This document shows, piece by piece, positions 14,792 through 24,183 of a stretch of 38,822 nt of DNA. The translations under genes were made by a program, and so were the position numbers. Origin of the DNA: JAXLQL01 sp046331625 (GTDB lineage: Bacteria; Acidobacteriota; Terriglobia; Bryobacterales; Bryobacteraceae); the NCBI GenBank assembly GCA_046331625.1, contig JAXLQL010000048.1, forward strand, positions 1 through 38,822, written 5' to 3'. Each line of letters opens with the position of its first letter. Within the stretch, counting starts at the first letter, position 1. The notes under the pieces are model-generated. The model searched no databases, had not been told where the DNA came from, and saw only the letters and a program-made list of their open reading frames with translations.

Positions 14792-16711
14792 TTACTTGAT
14801 CTGCACGGCTCCCGCTGTCGTTCCGCCGAGCGCGCTCTTCAGAGCGATGTTGGTGAGGTTCACGGGAGCGAACATGTTGCCGTTGTACTTGCCACCGCCA
14901 GCGTTGCTGAGCGTACCCAATAGTGCGCCGTTAGCGGCGTTGTAGACGGTGATCGTGGTGGCCGTGTTGGAGCTGGTGGCTTCCACGCGCAGATCCGCAT
15001 TCTTCACCGTGAAGATCGCCTTGGAGATCGCAACCGTATCGAGCGGCCGCAGCACTGTCACCGTAGCCGTTCGCGACACGCCGCCCATACTGGCCGTGAG
15101 GGCCACCGGCGTGTCCACGGTTACCGGGCTCAGCGTGATCGGGAACGTGGCCGACGTAGCGCCTGCGGGAACTGTCACGCTAGCCGGCGCCGAAGCGAGC
15201 GCGCTGTTGGCGCTAGCGAGCGTTACCACGGCCGCCGAATCCGCAGGTCCGCTGAGCGTGATGGCGCCTGTGACGGTGAAGATCCCGTATTGGCTTGCCG
15301 GGTTCACCGCGAGGCCTGTCAGCGAGTAAGGAGCAACGACATTCAGCGGAGCCGTGAACGTCACACCGGCAGAGGAAGCCGAAACGTCTACGGCGGTGGC
15401 GCTGGCTACCGCCTGCGTTGCCACACTGAACGTCGCGGAGCTTGCACCGGCGGGAATCGTCACCGTCGATCCGGCTGGGAAGGAGGCGGCGGATGGATTG
15501 CTGCTGGTGAGCGTCACCACCGCGCCCTCGGCGGCGGCGATGCCACCGAGCGTGACCGTTCCGGTGGAGTTGGCGCTGCCGCCGATCACCGAACCCGGCG
15601 CCAGCTTGACTTGCGCCAGTAGCGGCGGGTTGCCGTGGGTGTTGCGAAAGACGGTGAATTGCTGGAAGCTTCCCCACACCAGATCCTTCGATCCGTTGCC
15701 GTCCGTGTCCGCGGTTAGCAGAGTTCCGTTCGAAAGCACGGGCGAGTCGATCAGGTCGCCACCGATGCTGAGCGAGCCATTTCCGGCGAACACGCGCAGC
15801 TTTCCGGTGGAGCTCACGCGTGTCGCCACGTCCGTCTTGCCGTCAGCGTTGAAGTCGCCCGCGACGAGCCCGTTCATCGGCACGCCGAGCACGTAGTTGG
15901 AGTAAGTCACGAACTGGCCGTTGCCGAGCCCGCGCGCGATGGTCACTGCGTAGTTGCTGCCGTCTTGTCTCGGTTGCGCGGTCAGCATCACCAGGTCAAG
16001 GATGCCATCGCCATCGAAATGCGCGGCGACTGTGCCGTACATAATCGGACCGGTCGATACCGGGGCTTGAAAGGTTCCGTTGCCGTTGCCGAGATAGGTG
16101 ACGCCCACCGCACTGCTTGGACCGGTGAAGTCGAGCTTGCCGTCATTGTTGAAGTCGCCCACAACCGCCCACGATGCAGGCGTGATCTGCGCAAGCAGCG
16201 TACCGATCTGGAATGCGCCCGTGCCATTGCCGAGCGCCACCGAGTAGCCTTCGGTGCCCGCCACCACAATGTCCGGATTGCCGTCTCCGTTGAAATCGCC
16301 AGCGGTGGCGAAGTTCGGCGTCACGGGAAGCGACGCGTAGACCGGCGAGGCGAATCCCGCCGGCGAACCGAGCATGACGGCAACGCCGGCCGGGGTGACG
16401 ATGAGAAGGTCGGTGCGCCCGTCGCGATTGAAGTCGGCGGTTTGCATCGCCTGAACCAGCAGCCCCACCACGCGTACCGCCGGCGCGTCAAAGCCACCCG
16501 CGGCGTTACCGAGCGCGTAGGAAACGCCCAAGCTCGCACTGTCGGAAGCGGCGAGATCCATTCGCCCGTCTCCGTTGAAGTCGCCGGCGACGCTCCAATA
16601 GGCAGCGCCCGGGGTGGTGTAGTTCACAGCCGGCGCGAAGTCAGCCGGGGTTTGTGCGGACAGAATGACGGCCGCGGCGGTAGCCACAGCAAGAGTGCAT
16701 GAAAACTTCAT
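14792..16711 (-). CDS. Secreted FG-GAP/VCBS repeat protein with C-terminal Ig-like domains
   Basis: The 639-residue protein has a signal peptide (MKFSCTLAVATAAAVILSAQ). Residues about 35-370 are seven integrin-like propeller repeats with calcium loops of the form D-F-N-x-D-G-x-x-D: GDFNGDGRMDL, ADFNRDGRTDL, GDFNGDGNPDI, GDFNNDGKLDF, AHFDGDGILDL, GDFNADGKTDV and ADTDGNGSKDL. Two homologous beta-sandwich units of about 80-90 residues follow (VTLTSSNPSAASFPAGSTVT; VTLASANSALASAPASVTVP), each ending in PAGA(S/T)SATF, then a C-terminal unit with Thr-rich strands. Such proteins act in adhesion or binding outside the cell; the ligand is unknown. It converges with the enolase-superfamily gene. Confidence 0.87.
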   Translation of the reverse strand: MKFSCTLAVATAAAVILSAQTPADFAPAVNYTTPGAAYWSVAGDFNGDGRMDLAASDSASLGVSYALGNAAGGFDAPAVRVVGLLVQAMQTADFNRDGRTDLLIVTPAGVAVMLGSPAGFASPVYASLPVTPNFATAGDFNGDGNPDIVVAGTEGYSVALGNGTGAFQIGTLLAQITPASWAVVGDFNNDGKLDFTGPSSAVGVTYLGNGNGTFQAPVSTGPIMYGTVAAHFDGDGILDLVMLTAQPRQDGSNYAVTIARGLGNGQFVTYSNYVLGVPMNGLVAGDFNADGKTDVATRVSSTGKLRVFAGNGSLSIGGDLIDSPVLSNGTLLTADTDGNGSKDLVWGSFQQFTVFRNTHGNPPLLAQVKLAPGSVIGGSANSTGTVTLGGIAAAEGAVVTLTSSNPSAASFPAGSTVTIPAGASSATFSVATQAVASATAVDVSASSAGVTFTAPLNVVAPYSLTGLAVNPASQYGIFTVTGAITLSGPADSAAVVTLASANSALASAPASVTVPAGATSATFPITLSPVTVDTPVALTASMGGVSRTATVTVLRPLDTVAISKAIFTVKNADLRVEATSSNTATTITVYNAANGALLGTLSNAGGGKYNGNMFAPVNLTNIALKSALGGTTAGAVQIK

Positions 16712-16806
16712 GCGAGGTGAGACAACCGCGGCCAGTCACGCGGAACAACTTTTCGTGCGAGTTTTCGCGTGTGAAGCGCTGTCAAATCATACTCGCGAGT
16801 GCTGTT

Positions 16807-17442
16807 TCAGCGCTTCAATACGGCCCACACCATACGCGGAGAATGCCCGTGAACGCGGACCATTCGGATCCACAGCAACGTCATGTGTTCGAGATGGAGC
16901 GCCTGTTCGAGATTGCCCACGTCGAGGGGCTCCCACCCGAGTTGCGCGATCAGCGAGCCCACCGCACTCTTAGCGGCCGCGTCGTTTCCGCAGTACATCA
17001 TCGCCGGCTTCACGCCATAGCCCGGGAACGAGTTGTCTTCGAAGTTTTCGAATCCGTAGATGGTGAACGCCTTCACGACGCGCGCTTCGGGAACCAGGTT
17101 CTGGATCATCTCCGAGCCCGACTGCACATTAGCCAACCCGTGCGACAAGCCCGCACCCACGGGATTGGTGCAGTCCACCAGGACCTTGCCCTTCAGTTCC
17201 TCAGCCACTGCCGCCAGCGCAGCTTCGTTGGCTTGAAACGGCGTTGCCAGAAACACCACCTCTGCATCGCGCACCGCTGCTTGGGGGGCGGCGACGTGCA
17301 GATTCGGATTCCGGGCCAGCACCTTTCGCACACTCTCCGAGCCGGCGTCACGCGCGGCGAGTGTGACCTCATGACCTTGCCGCTCGAGTTGAATCGCCAG
17401 CGGCGCGCCCACATTTCCGTATCCGATGAATGCGATCTTCAT
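16807..17442 (-). CDS. NADPH-binding reductase of the F420-dependent NADP oxidoreductase family
   Basis: The 211-residue cytosolic protein starts MKIAFIGYGNVGAPLAIQLE with a Rossmann G-x-G-x-x-G loop at residues 7-12 and a second-strand LAARD end that suits NADP. FLATPFQAN, VDCTNPVG and RVVKAFTIYGFENFED are family landmarks of the NAD-binding F420-dependent oxidoreductase group. Many members without an F420 context are NADPH reductases of unknown substrate. It follows the DJ-1/PfpI gene by nine bases and is presumably co-transcribed from the promoter under the TACGATAC palindrome. A joint role in removing reactive carbonyls is plausible but inferred. Confidence 0.83.
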   Translation of the reverse strand: MKIAFIGYGNVGAPLAIQLERQGHEVTLAARDAGSESVRKVLARNPNLHVAAPQAAVRDAEVVFLATPFQANEAALAAVAEELKGKVLVDCTNPVGAGLSHGLANVQSGSEMIQNLVPEARVVKAFTIYGFENFEDNSFPGYGVKPAMMYCGNDAAAKSAVGSLIAQLGWEPLDVGNLEQALHLEHMTLLWIRMVRVHGHSPRMVWAVLKR

Positions 17443-17451
17443 GCTTGCTCC

Positions 17452-18222
17452 TTATCTGCCCACGCTCTCGATCACCAGCCGCGCCGTCTCGCCGCCGGAG
17501 AAGTTCTGCTGCCCCGTGATCAGGTTACCGTCTCGATACGCAAAGCCGCGCCAGAGCCCTGCCTGTACGTAGTTCGCGCCGATCTTCTTCAACTCGTCTT
17601 CGATCCGCCATGGCATCACATGCTTGTCGCGACTCAGCAGCCCCATGCTCCATACGGCATTGTCGGCGAAGTCTTCTTCCACGTTCGCAAAGCCAGTTAC
17701 GGTCTTGCCTTTGGCGATCGGCTCGCCGTCAGGTCCCTTCGCGTAGCGCAGAATCGCCACTCCGTGACACAGCGCCGCGGCGATCTTGCCGCTCGCATGG
17801 AACTGGCCGAACTTGGCGTGCAGAGCCGTGGCCGCTTCAAAGTTGAACATCGGGGCTTGCCCCCCGGCGGCCACCAATGCGTCGAAGCGCGATACGTCGA
17901 GGTCCGCAACCTTCCGCGTCTGCTCCACCAACGCCGCCAGTTTCGGCGTATGGATGAAACCCATGCTGATGAGATCGCTCGAGGAGTATCCGCTCGGGTC
18001 TCGCGGATCGCTCATCGCATCCGCTTCGCAGCGGCCGCCCTCCGGGCTGAAGATCTCCACTTCCCAGCCGGCTTCGGTGAACTCATACCAGGGGTGTGTC
18101 AGTTCGCTCCACCAAAACCCCACGGGCCATCCGGTGGTAGTGGATACGGCGGGGTTGGCGATGACGATTGCGGCCCGCTTCGGGGCACGGGGATTCACGG
18201 GGTTGGCGTCTCTCGAGCTCAT
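17452..18222 (-). CDS. DJ-1/PfpI (Hsp31-like) class I glutamine amidotransferase-fold protein
   Basis: The 256-residue protein starts at ATG 18220-18222, with AGGAGAG just upstream. It contains TTGWPVGFWWSELTHPW with Glu40, and the nucleophile elbow AALCHG with Cys152-His153, the pattern of Hsp31/DJ-1 type glyoxalase III and deglycase-like proteins. VAAGGQAPMFNFEA and KTVTGFANVEED are also characteristic. It likely handles methylglyoxal-type electrophiles or protects proteins; the exact activity varies in the family. It is the first gene of a leftward pair with the NADPH-binding reductase and is divergent from a TetR repressor, so expression is probably induced by an electrophile. Confidence 0.85.
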   Translation of the reverse strand: MSSRDANPVNPRAPKRAAIVIANPAVSTTTGWPVGFWWSELTHPWYEFTEAGWEVEIFSPEGGRCEADAMSDPRDPSGYSSSDLISMGFIHTPKLAALVEQTRKVADLDVSRFDALVAAGGQAPMFNFEAATALHAKFGQFHASGKIAAALCHGVAILRYAKGPDGEPIAKGKTVTGFANVEEDFADNAVWSMGLLSRDKHVMPWRIEDELKKIGANYVQAGLWRGFAYRDGNLITGQQNFSGGETARLVIESVGR

Positions 18223-18235
18223 TGGCTCTCCTATT

Positions 18236-18252
18236 TACGATACTGTATCGTA
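18236..18252. promoter_or_regulatory. Perfect 17-bp palindrome, likely TetR operator
   Basis: TACGATACTGTATCGTA is an exact 8-1-8 inverted repeat between the DJ-1/PfpI and TetR genes, 14 bases from the DJ-1/PfpI start. Leftward, a consensus TTGACA (18269-18264) with a 16-base spacer puts a -10-like TACAGT (18247-18242) inside the palindrome, so a bound repressor would block that promoter. Size and symmetry fit TetR-family operators. Confidence 0.72.
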
Positions 18253-18308
18253 TCCATATTGGCTGTCAAGATCATGGATTGTCAAGGTCGCCTCTCGGAT
18301 TCAAACAA

Positions 18309-18890
18309 ATGCAGGAATCGCCACGCCCCCCTGGCCGGCCCCGCAGCGCCGAGTCGGAACAGCGCATCCTCGACGCTGCTCTTCGCTTGCTCTCCACAGA
18401 CGGTTACGCCCGCATGTCGATCGACGCCGTGGCCGTCGAGGCGGGCGTCAGCAAGCCAACCATATATAGGCGCTGGACCACGAAAGCCGATCTCGCCACC
18501 GCCGCTGTCCGCGGCCTCCGGCTCTCCGAGCCCGCCGTCGACACCGGCTCCACGCCGTCGGACCTCATCGGCATCCTCGACAACTTCCGCCGGTCCCTGC
18601 TGCGCCCCAATGGCATGTCACTCATCGGGACTGTGCTCAGCGAAGAAGCGCACACGCCCGAATTGCTGGCGCTCTTTCGCGAGCGCCTCGTCGCTCCCCG
18701 CCGTGCGATGCTTCGCGCCGTGCTCGAGCGCGGGCGCAAACGCGGCGAACTCCGCCGTGAGGTCGACCTCGATTGCGTCACCAGCGCTCTGGTCGGCGCG
18801 TTCTACGCTCGCTACCTCGCGGCCTCCAAAGTGCCCGCCGATTTCGCGCGGCAAGTAGTGGACATGATCTGGCGCGGAATTGCGGCTTAG
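18309..18890 (+). CDS. TetR/AcrR-family transcriptional repressor
   Basis: The 193-residue protein starts MQESPRPPGRPRSAESEQRI at ATG 18309. The TetR_N HTH covers about residues 17-63: ILDAALRLLSTDGYARMSID, then AVAVEAGVSKPTIYRRWTTK. The C-terminal half has the helical ligand-binding domain found in regulators of the GRPRS type (TetR_C_11-like), with LRPNGMSLIGTVLSEEAHTP. It is divergent from the DJ-1/PfpI-reductase pair, with the 17-bp palindrome in the 86-base gap. The simplest reading is that it represses both itself and that operon until a small electrophilic or aromatic ligand binds. Confidence 0.87.
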   Translation: MQESPRPPGRPRSAESEQRILDAALRLLSTDGYARMSIDAVAVEAGVSKPTIYRRWTTKADLATAAVRGLRLSEPAVDTGSTPSDLIGILDNFRRSLLRPNGMSLIGTVLSEEAHTPELLALFRERLVAPRRAMLRAVLERGRKRGELRREVDLDCVTSALVGAFYARYLAASKVPADFARQVVDMIWRGIAA

Positions 18891-18942
18891 TTCCGCCGGT
18901 TGCTAGCGTACAAGTAGTGCGCGCCATTTTGGAGCCTCCGGC

Positions 18943-21900
18943 ATGAGACGGATCCTCGTCATCCTCGCCGCGCTCGTGCTGCTCATCGTCGCCGGCGGTC
19001 TGCTCACGCTTCGGTCCGGCTGGTTCCGCGAGCAGGTCCGCGCCCGCATCGTGCGCGAGCTCGAAAAGTCCACCGGAGGCCGCGTCGAAATCGGGGCGTT
19101 CGGCTTTGATTGGAAGACGCGCCGGGCATCGCTGCGAGATCTCGTGATCCACGGCACGGAGCCGGTGTCGCAGGCGCCGCTGTTCCGCGCGAAATCAGTC
19201 ACGCTCGGGGTCAAGATCGTGAATGCTTGGAAGCGCGACATCGACCTCGCCTCGCTCGAGGTCGTGGAGCCGCACGTCAACATCATCGCGTCGGCGGATG
19301 GCCGCACGAATATCCCCGCGGCTCGCTTCGCCCAGGAAGGACCCGCGGGCTGGGAGCGCATTCTGCAATTCGCCGTGGACGACTATCGCCTTCTCGAAGG
19401 CGAACTCCATTACGCCTCGTCTGCCATCCCGCTCGACGTGCATGGCAAGCGTTTCGAAGCCAAGCTCGCGCTCGACCGCGTGCACCGCGCCTACTCCGGC
19501 GACTTCTCAGCGCAGTCGGTGAAGCTAGCGCGCCCGCTCGCGATTCCCTTCCCCATCGATCTCGCCACTGCGCTTACTATCACCGAAGATCGCATCGACT
19601 TTTCCCGCGTTCGCCTCTCGGCGCAAAAGAGCATCGCGAACTTCGAGTCCTGCGCCTACGCGTACTCGAAAACGCTCACCTGCCGCGGCCGCGCGAGCGG
19701 AGAACTTGCGTCTTGGATCCCACTCTTCCACGTGCCCATCGATCCGCAGGGCCGGGCTGAATTCACTGGGTCTGTGGAACTGGGCGGGCCCAAGCAATGG
19801 ACCGTGAATGGCGCATGGCAAGCTTCGGGCATCGCTGCCCACGGCGTCAACGACATCTCCGCGAAGGGCCGCCTCCGCGCCGATGCCGCTGACGCTTTCG
19901 TGGAAGATCTCGTGGTCACCGCGCTCGGCGGTACGTTCTCGGGTTCGGCCGCGAAAACCCGCGAGGGCTTCGCGCTGGACGGAACCGCCTCTGGATTTCC
20001 GCTCCAGGCGCTCGCGGCGGTTGCCGGACAAAAGCCGCTTCCGTGGCGGGCTGCAGTCTCGGGTCCGATCCGCGTGGAAGGGCCCGATCTCTCGTTGCAG
20101 GCCAACGTCCGGCTCACGCCGCTCGATGAGGACGCGCCCCTCTCGGGCAACGTCGACGTCACGTGGGACCAGCGCTCCGGCCGCGTCCGGTTCGGCGCTT
20201 CGTTCCTCGAACTCGCGTCCACGCGCATCAACTTCACCGGAACGCCCGCGGGCATCGATCTTGGATTCGTTTCGAGTGACCTCGCCGATCTCGAGCCGCT
20301 GCTCTCGGGCGCGCAACTGCCGATCGAACTCCGCAAAGGTCAAGTCCAGTTCAATGGCAAATGGACCGGCGGCGCCGCCGCGCCTCACGTTCAAGGGCGT
20401 CTGCAACTGGGCGCGTTCCGCCTCGATCAGCATGAGTTTCAGAGTATGTCTGGCGACATCGACGCCACGCGGGAGCAGATCCGCATCACGCAACTCGATC
20501 TGGCGGAAGAGCGCGTTCGCTTGCAAGGCTACGGGAGCCTGGCGCTCACCGATGGCAAGCCCCTGCCTGAAAGCGCCATATCCGCCAAGCTCACACTCGG
20601 TGACAGCCCGATCGAAGAGATCCTCCGCGACCTGTCCATCACCTGGCCCGTCACCGGTACTGCTTCCACTTACCTCGACGTACAAGGCACTTATGGCGCG
20701 CCACGCGTTCTCGGCCACGTCAACGCGGCGACCGTGAACGCATGGGACGAATCGTTCGAGCGCGTGGAAGCCGATGTCCGCTATACCGAACGCCGGATCG
20801 AGGTGGTGAATGGGCGAGCGCGTCTCGGGGCGGGTTCGATCGACTTTTTCGGATCGGCCGACCAGGACGACTTCCGCGTTCAGTTCGAGCTTCGGAACTC
20901 GCGTGTGCAGCATTGGAAGAATCTCGCCGAGCGCCAGTCCACGCTCGATGGCGCCATTCGCGCCAAAGCTACGATCGCCGCACAGCGACAGGGAGGGAAG
21001 ACGCAACTCACCGCGCTCGAAGGCGAATTCCACGCCACTGATCTTGCCGTGGGCGACCGCCGCGTGGGAGACCTCACGCTTACCGCACGAACCAACAATC
21101 GCCTGCTCGGCATCACACTGGAAGGGAATCTTCGGGACTCACGCGTTCGCGGCAGCGCCGACTGGAATCTCGGCGGAAACTCATACGGCCTCGGCCAGCT
21201 TCAGGTTTCGCATCTTACTTTCCTTGCGCTCCGCGATCTCGGCCTGTTCGGCGATCCCGCGCAGCAGCTTTCCGTACGCGGGTTCGTGGATGCAGAAGTC
21301 GGCTTCTCGGGCCCAGTGCTCAGCCCCAGCCAGTGGACCGGCGTCGCCAAGGTGACCGCGTTCGAAGTGGAGCCGAGCCGCCAGCCCACAGCGGCGCCGC
21401 AGCGATTTGTTCTGCGGAATCAGGAGCCGCTGCTCATTTATATGGATTCGAACGGAGCGCAGTTACAGAACGTGCATCTCGTGGCGGAAGGCACCGATCT
21501 CGAGGCAACGGGGACCATCGCCTACAAAGCGCGAAATCCGTGGAATCTGCGCTTGCGCGGACGCGTCAATCTGCCCGTGCTGAGCGCGTTCGAGCCTGAA
21601 CTTACCGCCACGGGCGTCTCGACGATCGACGCCACCATTCGCGGCACGCTCGACAAGCCAAACCTCGCCGGACGCATGGAGCTCAACGGCGCGAGTGTGA
21701 ATTTCCGGAATATTCCGAATGGACTCGAGAAACTTACAGGCACCGTGGTCTTTGACCGCACACGCGCCAATGTGGAGCGGCTCACCGCGCAAACCGGGGG
21801 GGGCGAGCTTTCGCTCGGCGGCTTCATCGACTTTGGCGGGCAGGATTGGGTCTATCGCTTGAGCGCGCAGGCACAACGGGTCCGCGTTCGCTATCCGGAT

Positions 21901-22833
21901 CCGCTCAGCGTCACCTTCAACGGAAGCGTGAACCTTTCGGGGACCTCCGCACGCAGCCTGCTCAACGGGCAGGTGGTGGTGTCGCGTGTAGCGCTCAATC
22001 CGCGCACCGATATCGGAAGGCTGCTGGCGGAGTCCGGCCGAGCGTCGTCAGCGGGACCATCGAACCAGTTCCTACGCAACATGCAGCTCGACCTGCAAGT
22101 AGAGAACGCGCCGGATGCCGAGCTCCAGACGTCGCTCGCGCGTGATGTCTCCCCGGAAGCGAACCTGCGGGTCCGCGGCAATTTCGAACGGCCGAGTCTG
22201 CTGGGGCGCGTATCCGCGAATCAAGGCGAGATCCAGTTTTTCGGAAATCAGTACAGCATCGCGCGCGGCGATATCTCTTTCTACAATCCATCGAAAATCG
22301 AGCCGATCATCGATCTGGATCTCGAGACTCGCGTTCGCGGTGTTACGGTCAATATGAATTTCTCGGGCCCGATGAACAAGCTGGATGTGTCATATCGGTC
22401 TGACCCGCCGCTGCAATCGGCCGAGATCGTAGCATTGCTCGCCGTGGGCCGCACGCCCGGATCCGGCATCACGCCGAACCTTCCGACTGCGGCGAACAAT
22501 CAGCTGTTCCTGCAGCAGCCCGGCAACAATACGCTGCTCGGACAGGCCGTGACGGCGCCGTTCAACAGCCGGCTGCAGCGCCTGTTCGGCGTGAGCCGCA
22601 TCAAGATCGATCCCGAACTCACCGGCGTAACGAACCTTCCGCAAGCGCGGCTCACCGTGGAGCAGCAGCTTTCCCGCGACATCACCGTCACTTACATTAC
22701 CAACCTGAACCGGACGCAGCAGCAGATTGTCCGGCTGCAGTGGGATTTCAGTAAGGATTTTTCGGTGCTCGCGGTGCGTGATGAGAATGGGATCTTCGGG
22801 GTGGATTTCTTGTGGCGGATGCGATTCAAGTAG
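18943..22833 (+). CDS. TamB-like (DUF490) intermembrane-bridging protein
   Basis: The 1296-residue protein has an N-terminal membrane anchor (ILVILAALVLLIVAGGLLTL), then an AsmA-like start (RIVRELEKSTGGRVEIGAFG). A very long beta-rich repeat groove follows, and the conserved DUF490 C-terminus (NQYSIARGDISFYNPSKIEP, IDLDLETRVRGVTVNMNFSG, YRSDPPLQSAEIVALLAVGR, LTVEQQLSRDITVTYITNL). In didermic bacteria TamB and its relatives span the periplasm and help move phospholipids or assemble outer-membrane proteins with a BamA-family partner. No BamA/TamA gene is next to it here. The frame is intact over its 3.9 kb. Confidence 0.9.
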   Translation: MRRILVILAALVLLIVAGGLLTLRSGWFREQVRARIVRELEKSTGGRVEIGAFGFDWKTRRASLRDLVIHGTEPVSQAPLFRAKSVTLGVKIVNAWKRDIDLASLEVVEPHVNIIASADGRTNIPAARFAQEGPAGWERILQFAVDDYRLLEGELHYASSAIPLDVHGKRFEAKLALDRVHRAYSGDFSAQSVKLARPLAIPFPIDLATALTITEDRIDFSRVRLSAQKSIANFESCAYAYSKTLTCRGRASGELASWIPLFHVPIDPQGRAEFTGSVELGGPKQWTVNGAWQASGIAAHGVNDISAKGRLRADAADAFVEDLVVTALGGTFSGSAAKTREGFALDGTASGFPLQALAAVAGQKPLPWRAAVSGPIRVEGPDLSLQANVRLTPLDEDAPLSGNVDVTWDQRSGRVRFGASFLELASTRINFTGTPAGIDLGFVSSDLADLEPLLSGAQLPIELRKGQVQFNGKWTGGAAAPHVQGRLQLGAFRLDQHEFQSMSGDIDATREQIRITQLDLAEERVRLQGYGSLALTDGKPLPESAISAKLTLGDSPIEEILRDLSITWPVTGTASTYLDVQGTYGAPRVLGHVNAATVNAWDESFERVEADVRYTERRIEVVNGRARLGAGSIDFFGSADQDDFRVQFELRNSRVQHWKNLAERQSTLDGAIRAKATIAAQRQGGKTQLTALEGEFHATDLAVGDRRVGDLTLTARTNNRLLGITLEGNLRDSRVRGSADWNLGGNSYGLGQLQVSHLTFLALRDLGLFGDPAQQLSVRGFVDAEVGFSGPVLSPSQWTGVAKVTAFEVEPSRQPTAAPQRFVLRNQEPLLIYMDSNGAQLQNVHLVAEGTDLEATGTIAYKARNPWNLRLRGRVNLPVLSAFEPELTATGVSTIDATIRGTLDKPNLAGRMELNGASVNFRNIPNGLEKLTGTVVFDRTRANVERLTAQTGGGELSLGGFIDFGGQDWVYRLSAQAQRVRVRYPDPLSVTFNGSVNLSGTSARSLLNGQVVVSRVALNPRTDIGRLLAESGRASSAGPSNQFLRNMQLDLQVENAPDAELQTSLARDVSPEANLRVRGNFERPSLLGRVSANQGEIQFFGNQYSIARGDISFYNPSKIEPIIDLDLETRVRGVTVNMNFSGPMNKLDVSYRSDPPLQSAEIVALLAVGRTPGSGITPNLPTAANNQLFLQQPGNNTLLGQAVTAPFNSRLQRLFGVSRIKIDPELTGVTNLPQARLTVEQQLSRDITVTYITNLNRTQQQIVRLQWDFSKDFSVLAVRDENGIFGVDFLWRMRFK

Positions 22834-22858
22834 CGTAACCGATAAAACTGCGGCTCCA

Positions 22859-23365
22859 CTACCAAACTTGCTTCGGCGGCGGGACGTGATGCAGCAATCG
22901 GAACCGGTCATTCTCCCACACGAAATACCACGCCTCGGCATGATTGCGGTTCTGCCGGTCGGGATTCCAGCCACAGCGCGCAATGATCATCCGGGAGTTG
23001 AGCCTGAACTCGAATCCGTCATATGCCTGCCCGCAGAAGATCCACATCTCCCACCCGGTACCCCGACCCGCCAGAGGAACCGGGAATACATCTCCCGTAC
23101 TGAGATCGATCATCGCCCCGGCCCCGCAGTTGGAACCACACCCCCAACCCGCGAACGTGTATTTGCCTGCAAAGAGCGGTGGCGTTTTGGCGCCCTCGCG
23201 GATCTTCGTCCGGAACATTCGTTTGGACGGAGTGTCGAGTTTCGGCGCTACTGCCGGGCCGCGATAGACCTCCGTCACTGGGTAGTCTTCGAATCTCGGA
23301 ACCTTCTGGGCGAAGGCCAAGGCCGCAGTGGCGGCAAGACAAAGCGCAGTCCCCATCTGATTCAC
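22859..23365 (-). CDS. Small secreted protein of unknown function with a conserved Cys-rich core
   Basis: The 168-residue protein has a signal peptide (MNQMGTALCLAATAALAFAQ). The core contains AGKYTFAGWGCGSNCGAGAM and IDLSTGDVFPVP, with two Cys about four residues apart, then WIFCGQAYDGFEFRLNSRM, IIARCGWN and a tryptophan/tyrosine-rich C-terminus (AWYFVWENDRFRLLHH). I have seen the AGWGCGSNC pattern in hypothetical periplasmic proteins of several phyla, but no function is assigned. The cysteines probably form disulfides outside the cell. It converges with the TamB-like gene, 25 bases away. Confidence 0.75.
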   Translation of the reverse strand: MNQMGTALCLAATAALAFAQKVPRFEDYPVTEVYRGPAVAPKLDTPSKRMFRTKIREGAKTPPLFAGKYTFAGWGCGSNCGAGAMIDLSTGDVFPVPLAGRGTGWEMWIFCGQAYDGFEFRLNSRMIIARCGWNPDRQNRNHAEAWYFVWENDRFRLLHHVPPPKQVW

Positions 23366-23406
23366 GACGCCAGTTTCTCATACTCGTGGGACATACGGCA
23401 TTCTGC

Positions 23407-24168
23407 TCAAACGACCACCGCCCTCACCTCACCACATCGCTCCGTCCGAACCCAAATCGAATCGCCCGGCGCCACCGCATACAAAGGCAGCGGCGACCCG
23501 GTCAATACCAAATCGCCCCGCCGCAAAGTGCCGCCCCACGACGCAACGTGAACCGCCACGCTACGCACTGACTCCAACAGGCCTCCGGGAATTGCCTCCG
23601 CACGGGCCACCCCGAGTTCCTCTCCATTTCGGAAGACTGCGATCCGATCGCGCAGTTCTCTCGAGCCTCCGCCCGCCGGCAAAACCACGCCCGCATGCAA
23701 CGCATTGTTCGCGATCAACTCCGCCGCCGTCCGCGTCGCTCCGCGGAAGACGTTGTTGTGCAGCTCGATCACCGGGAGCACTTCGCCAATCGCGCGCTCG
23801 GGATGACGTATGACCCACTCCGGATCCGGAATGTCTTCCGCGATCCGCACCGCGAACTCGCCCTCGATCGCGAGGCCTTCGAAACACGCCGCGTCAAGCG
23901 CCACACCCGAAGCGTGCAGTTCCGAACCGAACACGTATCCGAACACCGGCCGGTCAATTCCCAATTGCCGCTGCACCGGCTCACTCACGCACCCGATCTT
24001 GTATCCCGCAACTGGCTCGCCGCGAGCCACACGCAACGCCGCAACCTGCCGCTGTACTGCGTACGCCTCGGCTATGCTCAGCGCCGATGAAGCATCGCGA
24101 AAGACGAGTCCGGGATGGTGGGCGTCATAGTCCGCCAGTTGCCGCCTCGCGAGTTCTGAAAGATCCAC
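23407..24168 (-). CDS. 2-keto-4-pentenoate hydratase-like enzyme (fumarylacetoacetase fold)
   Basis: The 253-residue protein starts at GTG 24166-24168 (VDLSELARRQLADYDAHHPG). A longer frame exists upstream but would run over the divergent sulfatase start. Motifs of the MhpD/hydratase branch are visible: SIAEAYAVQRQVAALRVARG, GYKIGCVSEPVQRQLGID, the metal-ligand region LAIEGEFAVRIAEDI, VIELHNN, and SWGGTLRRGDLVLTGSP near the end. These Mg-dependent enzymes hydrate 2-oxopent-4-enoate or decarboxylate related oxoacids in aromatic meta-cleavage pathways. No other pathway gene is adjacent, so the substrate is open. Confidence 0.82.
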   Translation of the reverse strand: MDLSELARRQLADYDAHHPGLVFRDASSALSIAEAYAVQRQVAALRVARGEPVAGYKIGCVSEPVQRQLGIDRPVFGYVFGSELHASGVALDAACFEGLAIEGEFAVRIAEDIPDPEWVIRHPERAIGEVLPVIELHNNVFRGATRTAAELIANNALHAGVVLPAGGGSRELRDRIAVFRNGEELGVARAEAIPGGLLESVRSVAVHVASWGGTLRRGDLVLTGSPLPLYAVAPGDSIWVRTERCGEVRAVVV

Positions 24169-24183
24169 CGAATGTCTCCGCTC

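Noticed and set aside
16699..18858. 719-codon rightward frame running through three minus-strand genes and into tetR
   Set aside because: It is antisense to clear reductase and DJ-1/PfpI genes and joins the TetR region in a different frame from the real repressor.
19525..21033. 502-codon frame antisense to the TamB-like gene
   Set aside because: Shadow of a long intact gene, with no domain or signal.
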